In this document: positions 61,360 through 64,000 of the stretch, piece after piece
How positions within the stretch are numbered: the stretch's first letter is position 1
Layout: every line of letters starts with the position of its first letter
Assembly: GCA_963925675.1 (NCBI GenBank)
Contig: CAWUSW010000025.1
Location: 1 to 64,000, forward strand
Direction of reading: 5' to 3'
DNA: 64,000 nucleotides
Origin: Eutrophocola sp963925675
GTDB taxonomy: Bacteria; Pseudomonadota; Gammaproteobacteria; Pseudomonadales; Pseudohongiellaceae
Made by a program: the position numbers and the translations under genes
Notes under the pieces: model-generated
The model's input: only the letters and a program-made list of their open reading frames with translations
Databases searched by the model: none
What the model was told of the DNA's origin: nothing

Positions 61360-61380
61360 GATACAAGATACAAGATACAA
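61360..61380 (+). repeat. heptanucleotide array GATACAA x3
   Basis: Three perfect units of gatacaa follow 12 bases after the nadE stop, preceded by a degenerate unit (aatacga). It is the fifth seven-base array in this window, at the same position relative to a stop codon. Confidence 0.85.
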
Positions 61381-61421
61381 GCATGCGGCTTAAGCTGCTC
61401 TCACAGGAATCTGGAAAATTT

Positions 61422-61641
61422 GTAGGAGGGACTTCAGTCCCGAAGAAAGGGGCTTTGTTCTTCGCGGTTAAAACCGGTCCTACAAGGGATAGCGAATTCA
61501 GGCAGGAGGGACTTCAGTCCCGAAGAAAGGGGCTGTATTCTTCGCGGTTGAAACCGCTCCTACAGGGGATAGCGAATCCATGCAGGAGGGACTTTAGTCC
61601 CGAAGAAAAGGTGCTTCGTAGTTCGCGCTTGAAAGCGCGAA
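61422..61641. repeat. REP-like cluster, 80-bp module repeated three times
   Basis: Direct units (gtaggagggacttcagtccc type) begin at 61422, 61502 and 61582, exactly 80 bases apart. Inverted units (ttcgcggttgaaaccgctcc type) begin at 61461 and 61541, and a shorter hairpin (ttcgcgctt/aagcgcgaa) with a T-run lies at 61622-61640. The spacer sequences gaagaaaggggct and aggggatagcgaatcca are nearly identical between modules, so the whole 80-bp block was duplicated. The 320-bp gap contains no credible gene. Confidence 0.9.
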
Positions 61642-61667
61642 TTTTTAAAAGTTAAAAGTGGAACACT

Positions 61668-61955
61668 ATGTCTGAACAAGATAACGGATACTGGAAAGAA
61701 AATATTCGCAACCTCAAAATCCTGTTGAGTATCTGGTTTGTGGTTTCATTTTTGTTGTCTGTGATTTTTGTAGATCAACTTGATGTCATTCGCATTGGCG
61801 GCTTCAAACTTGGTTTCTGGATGGCACAGCAGGGCTCTATATATGTCTATGTAGTGCTTATCTTTGTCTATCTTAAAATGATGGATAAGCTTGATCACAA
61901 ATATCACCATGATGAAAAAGATATTCTTGCTGAAGAAAGCCGGAATAATGAATAA
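61668..61955 (+). CDS. DUF4212 small symporter subunit
   Basis: The 95-residue protein has two membrane helices (NLKILLSIWFVVSFLLSVIF and GFWMAQQGSIYVYVVLIFVYL) and charged ends. The pattern YWKENIRNLKILL...FGFWMAQQGS matches DUF4212, a small protein always next to an SSS-family sodium symporter. It is probably a subunit or stabiliser. It starts after aagtgg and precedes the symporter gene by 54 bases. Confidence 0.88.
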   Translation: MSEQDNGYWKENIRNLKILLSIWFVVSFLLSVIFVDQLDVIRIGGFKLGFWMAQQGSIYVYVVLIFVYLKMMDKLDHKYHHDEKDILAEESRNNE

Positions 61956-62009
61956 ATAAACTACCCGAATCCCTCTATCCCGATATGAATAAACTAAAGA
62001 AATAATCTT

Positions 62010-63692
62010 ATGAGTTTACAGACCCTGACATACCTGTTCGTAGGAATAAGTTTTCTGGTTTATATCGCCATTGCTGTCTGGTCTCGTGCGTCTTCTACAA
62101 AGGAGTTTTATATCGCCGGAGCCCATGTTTCTCCCCTGGCAAATGGCCTGGCAACTGCAGCCGACTGGATGTCTGCAGCCTCTTTTATTTCCATGGCAGG
62201 CATTGTGTCCTATATGGGCAGAGACGGGTCTGTTTATCTGATGGGATGGACCGGTGGCTATGTGTTGCTGGCCTTGTTAATAGCACCTTACCTGAGGGAT
62301 TTTGGCAAGTTTACTATCCCGGACTTTATTGGTGATCGTTATTACAGTCAGTTTGCGCGCATGGTAGCGGTGTTTTGCGCGATTTTTATTTCCTTCACTT
62401 ATGTGGCAGGACAGATGCGCGGTGTAGGCGTGGTGTTTTCACGTTTCCTTGAAGTAGATATCAATATGGGTGTTTTGATTGGAATGGGGATTGTTTTCTT
62501 TTACGCTGTGCTTGGTGGAATGAAAGGCATTACCTACACACAGGTGGCTCAATACTGTGTTCTGATTTTCGCCTACATGGTGCCAGCTGTGTTTATTTCA
62601 ATTCTGATGACCGGCAATGTGATACCGCAATTGGGATTTGGCTCTGAGCTTAATGAATCCTACGGGGGTGGTTATCTGCTCGACAGACTGGATGGCTTGC
62701 ATCAACAGTTGGGTTTTGCTGCCTATACCCAGGGGTCACGCAGCACTTTGGATGTGCTGTTTTTCACTGCAGCACTTATTATGGGGACAGCCGGTTTGCC
62801 CCATGTGATTATTCGTTTTTTTACTGTCCCCAGTGTCAGGGCGGCACGTAAGTCAGCGGGATACGCCCTGTTTTTTATTGCTATTTTGTACACAACTGCG
62901 CCTGCAATAGCCGCATTCGCTCGCACCAATCTTCTCAATACAGTAAATAACGCGGTGTACTCAGAAATGCCGGGCTGGTTCACCACATGGGAAAACACTA
63001 ACCTGATCCGGTTCGATGACAAAAACGCCGATGGCAGAATTCAGTATGTGGCAGATCCTGAGATTAATGAGTTGTTTGTGGATCGGGATATTATCGTGTT
63101 GGCAAACCCCGAGATTGCCCAGTTACCCAATTGGGTGATAGCACTGGTAGCAGCAGGCGGGCTTGCAGCGGCTTTATCTACAGCAGCAGGATTGCTATTG
63201 GTTATTTCAACATCAATATCTCACGATTTGCTAAAACGAAATTTGATGCCTGATATTTCAGAAAAACAGGAATTGTTGTTTGCTCGTATTGCGATTTTCT
63301 TTGCGGTTTGTGTGGCAGGGTATTTCGGCATTAATCCCCCCGGCTTTGTGGCAGAAGTGGTGGCTTTTGCCTTTGGTCTCGCGGCCTCATCATTTTTTCC
63401 CGCTATTGTGCTGGGAATATTTTCTATTCGCATGAATAAGGAAGGTGCTATAGCCGGCATGATTTCAGGAATTGCATTTACATCGTCTTACATTATCTAC
63501 TTTAAATTTATCAATCCTGCTGCCAATATTTCTGATAACTGGTGGTTTGGTATTTCACCGGAAGGCATTGGTACTCTGGGTATGTTGATTAATTTTGCGG
63601 TATCGATCGCAGTATGCCGATTTACGCCTGCACCACCAAAAGAGGTTGTTGATATGGTGCTGGATATTCGGGTGCCAGGTAAACCGGCATAA
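62010..63692 (+). CDS. sodium:solute symporter (VC_2705/ActP-like)
   Basis: The 560-residue SSS-family transporter has about 13 helices. Typical segments are FYIAGAHVSPLANGLATAADWMSAASFISMAGI, GGMKGITYTQVAQY, and GLAAALSTAAGLLLVIS. An extracytoplasmic insertion carries DKNADGRI (337-344), an EF-hand-like DxNxDG loop. Acetate, pyruvate or another carboxylate is a plausible substrate, but this is inference. It works with the DUF4212 protein. Confidence 0.88.
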   Translation: MSLQTLTYLFVGISFLVYIAIAVWSRASSTKEFYIAGAHVSPLANGLATAADWMSAASFISMAGIVSYMGRDGSVYLMGWTGGYVLLALLIAPYLRDFGKFTIPDFIGDRYYSQFARMVAVFCAIFISFTYVAGQMRGVGVVFSRFLEVDINMGVLIGMGIVFFYAVLGGMKGITYTQVAQYCVLIFAYMVPAVFISILMTGNVIPQLGFGSELNESYGGGYLLDRLDGLHQQLGFAAYTQGSRSTLDVLFFTAALIMGTAGLPHVIIRFFTVPSVRAARKSAGYALFFIAILYTTAPAIAAFARTNLLNTVNNAVYSEMPGWFTTWENTNLIRFDDKNADGRIQYVADPEINELFVDRDIIVLANPEIAQLPNWVIALVAAGGLAAALSTAAGLLLVISTSISHDLLKRNLMPDISEKQELLFARIAIFFAVCVAGYFGINPPGFVAEVVAFAFGLAASSFFPAIVLGIFSIRMNKEGAIAGMISGIAFTSSYIIYFKFINPAANISDNWWFGISPEGIGTLGMLINFAVSIAVCRFTPAPPKEVVDMVLDIRVPGKPA

Positions 63693-63808
63693 GACTTTTT
63701 TGGTAATTTCCTTGCTTCCTATAAGGTTTCCAGGATTTGTTGTTGTTCATTCAGCTTTTGCTGAAACTGTTGACTCACTTCCTGCGCGCTGTTCTGCATT
63801 TGTCTTAT

Positions 63809-64000
63809 TCAAGCTGGAATTAAAGGGGATTCACTTTCAGCGCTTTGCATGCCATTTTGGCCTGAGACAGAACCAGTCCTTTTATTCCCGCCTTCCTCAT
63901 TTTCGTTTTGTTCTTGCCTATAAAGAGTCATCCCTGTTGTTGCCTGCAGATCCATGGTTTCTGTCTGCACGCCTGCTGGTGGTGAATTAGTGTAATGCCA
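63809..64000 (-). CDS. possible C-terminal end of a gene cut by the window edge
   Basis: On the minus strand a frame is open from the window edge to a TGA at 63809, coding 63 hydrophilic residues rich in Gln, Glu, Asn and Ser (including ATTGMTLYRQEQNENEEGG). This looks like a disordered protein tail rather than random sequence, but no family can be named. After the stop, the same frame continues with MQNSAQEVSQQFQQKLNEQQ, coiled-coil-like, up to a TAG at 63721; this may be a second remnant. The overlapping plus-strand frame is cysteine- and histidine-rich and looks like a shadow. Confidence 0.35.
   Translation of the reverse strand, partial: WHYTNSPPAGVQTETMDLQATTGMTLYRQEQNENEEGGNKRTGSVSGQNGMQSAESESPLIPA

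Noticed and set aside
61329..61655. A 108-residue plus-strand frame over the REP cluster
   Set aside because: Its protein is a direct translation of the repeated palindromes and it overlaps the end of nadE.
63595..63990. A 131-residue plus-strand frame at the right edge
   Set aside because: It overlaps the symporter end in another frame and is rich in Cys, His, Phe and Leu as expected for antisense DNA; the minus-strand tail is the better reading.

Overview
The window is a dense piece of a gammaproteobacterial chromosome of moderate G+C. The housekeeping blocks and their order resemble the Pseudomonas/Cellvibrionales/Oceanospirillales branch: prs-rplY-pth-ychF with tRNA-Gln, ispE-lolB-TPR lipoprotein divergent from hemA-prfA-prmC-moeB, gatCAB divergent from mreBCD, ispB divergent from rplU-rpmA-obgE-proB, rpsT divergent from murJ-ribF-lspA-fkpB-ispH, and pilS-pilR. 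The accessory genes (three PQQ-dependent dehydrogenases, PepSY membrane proteins, DUF6152, a DUF4212/SSS symporter pair) suggest a marine or aquatic aerobic heterotroph, perhaps near the Pseudohongiella/OM182 groups. That placement is an inference from gene content only.

Layout. 1-5.5 kb: an anchored membrane protein, two thiol-redox proteins, and a mandelate-type pair (FMN alpha-hydroxyacid dehydrogenase plus benzoylformate decarboxylase) followed by a glutaredoxin. 5.5-9.6 kb: a likely cell-envelope modification module made of a small YLDPGTGS membrane protein, a kinase-like/methyltransferase fusion and a membrane sulfatase/phosphotransferase. 9.6-12.4 kb: a PQQ dehydrogenase bracketed by tRNA-Met and a decayed tRNA-Met 3' fragment, then hairpin repeats. 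12.4-33.9 kb: core genes for translation, PRPP, isoprenoid, tetrapyrrole and cell-shape functions. 34-40.7 kb: a quinohemoprotein dehydrogenase, two PepSY proteins and a PQQ sugar dehydrogenase. 40.7-47 kb: MOSC, ispB, ribosomal proteins, obgE and proB. 47-50.7 kb: a MITE-like element and an uncharacterised secreted cluster in which a metallo-beta-lactamase-fold enzyme lies between two related unknown proteins, followed by DUF6152. 50.9-64 kb: S20, murJ, ribF, lspA, fkpB, ispH, pilRS, nadE and a sodium symporter.

Intergenic DNA is unusually rich in repeats. There are GTAG-type REP palindromes, including an 80-bp module repeated three times; tandem heptanucleotide arrays placed just after stop codons; long hairpins; and decayed tRNA copies. 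One gene, mreC, appears to start at an AUU codon. No CRISPR array, prophage or intact transposase was found. The best candidates for undescribed biology are the 5.6-9.6 kb envelope module, the 47.6-50.7 kb secreted cluster and the heptanucleotide arrays.
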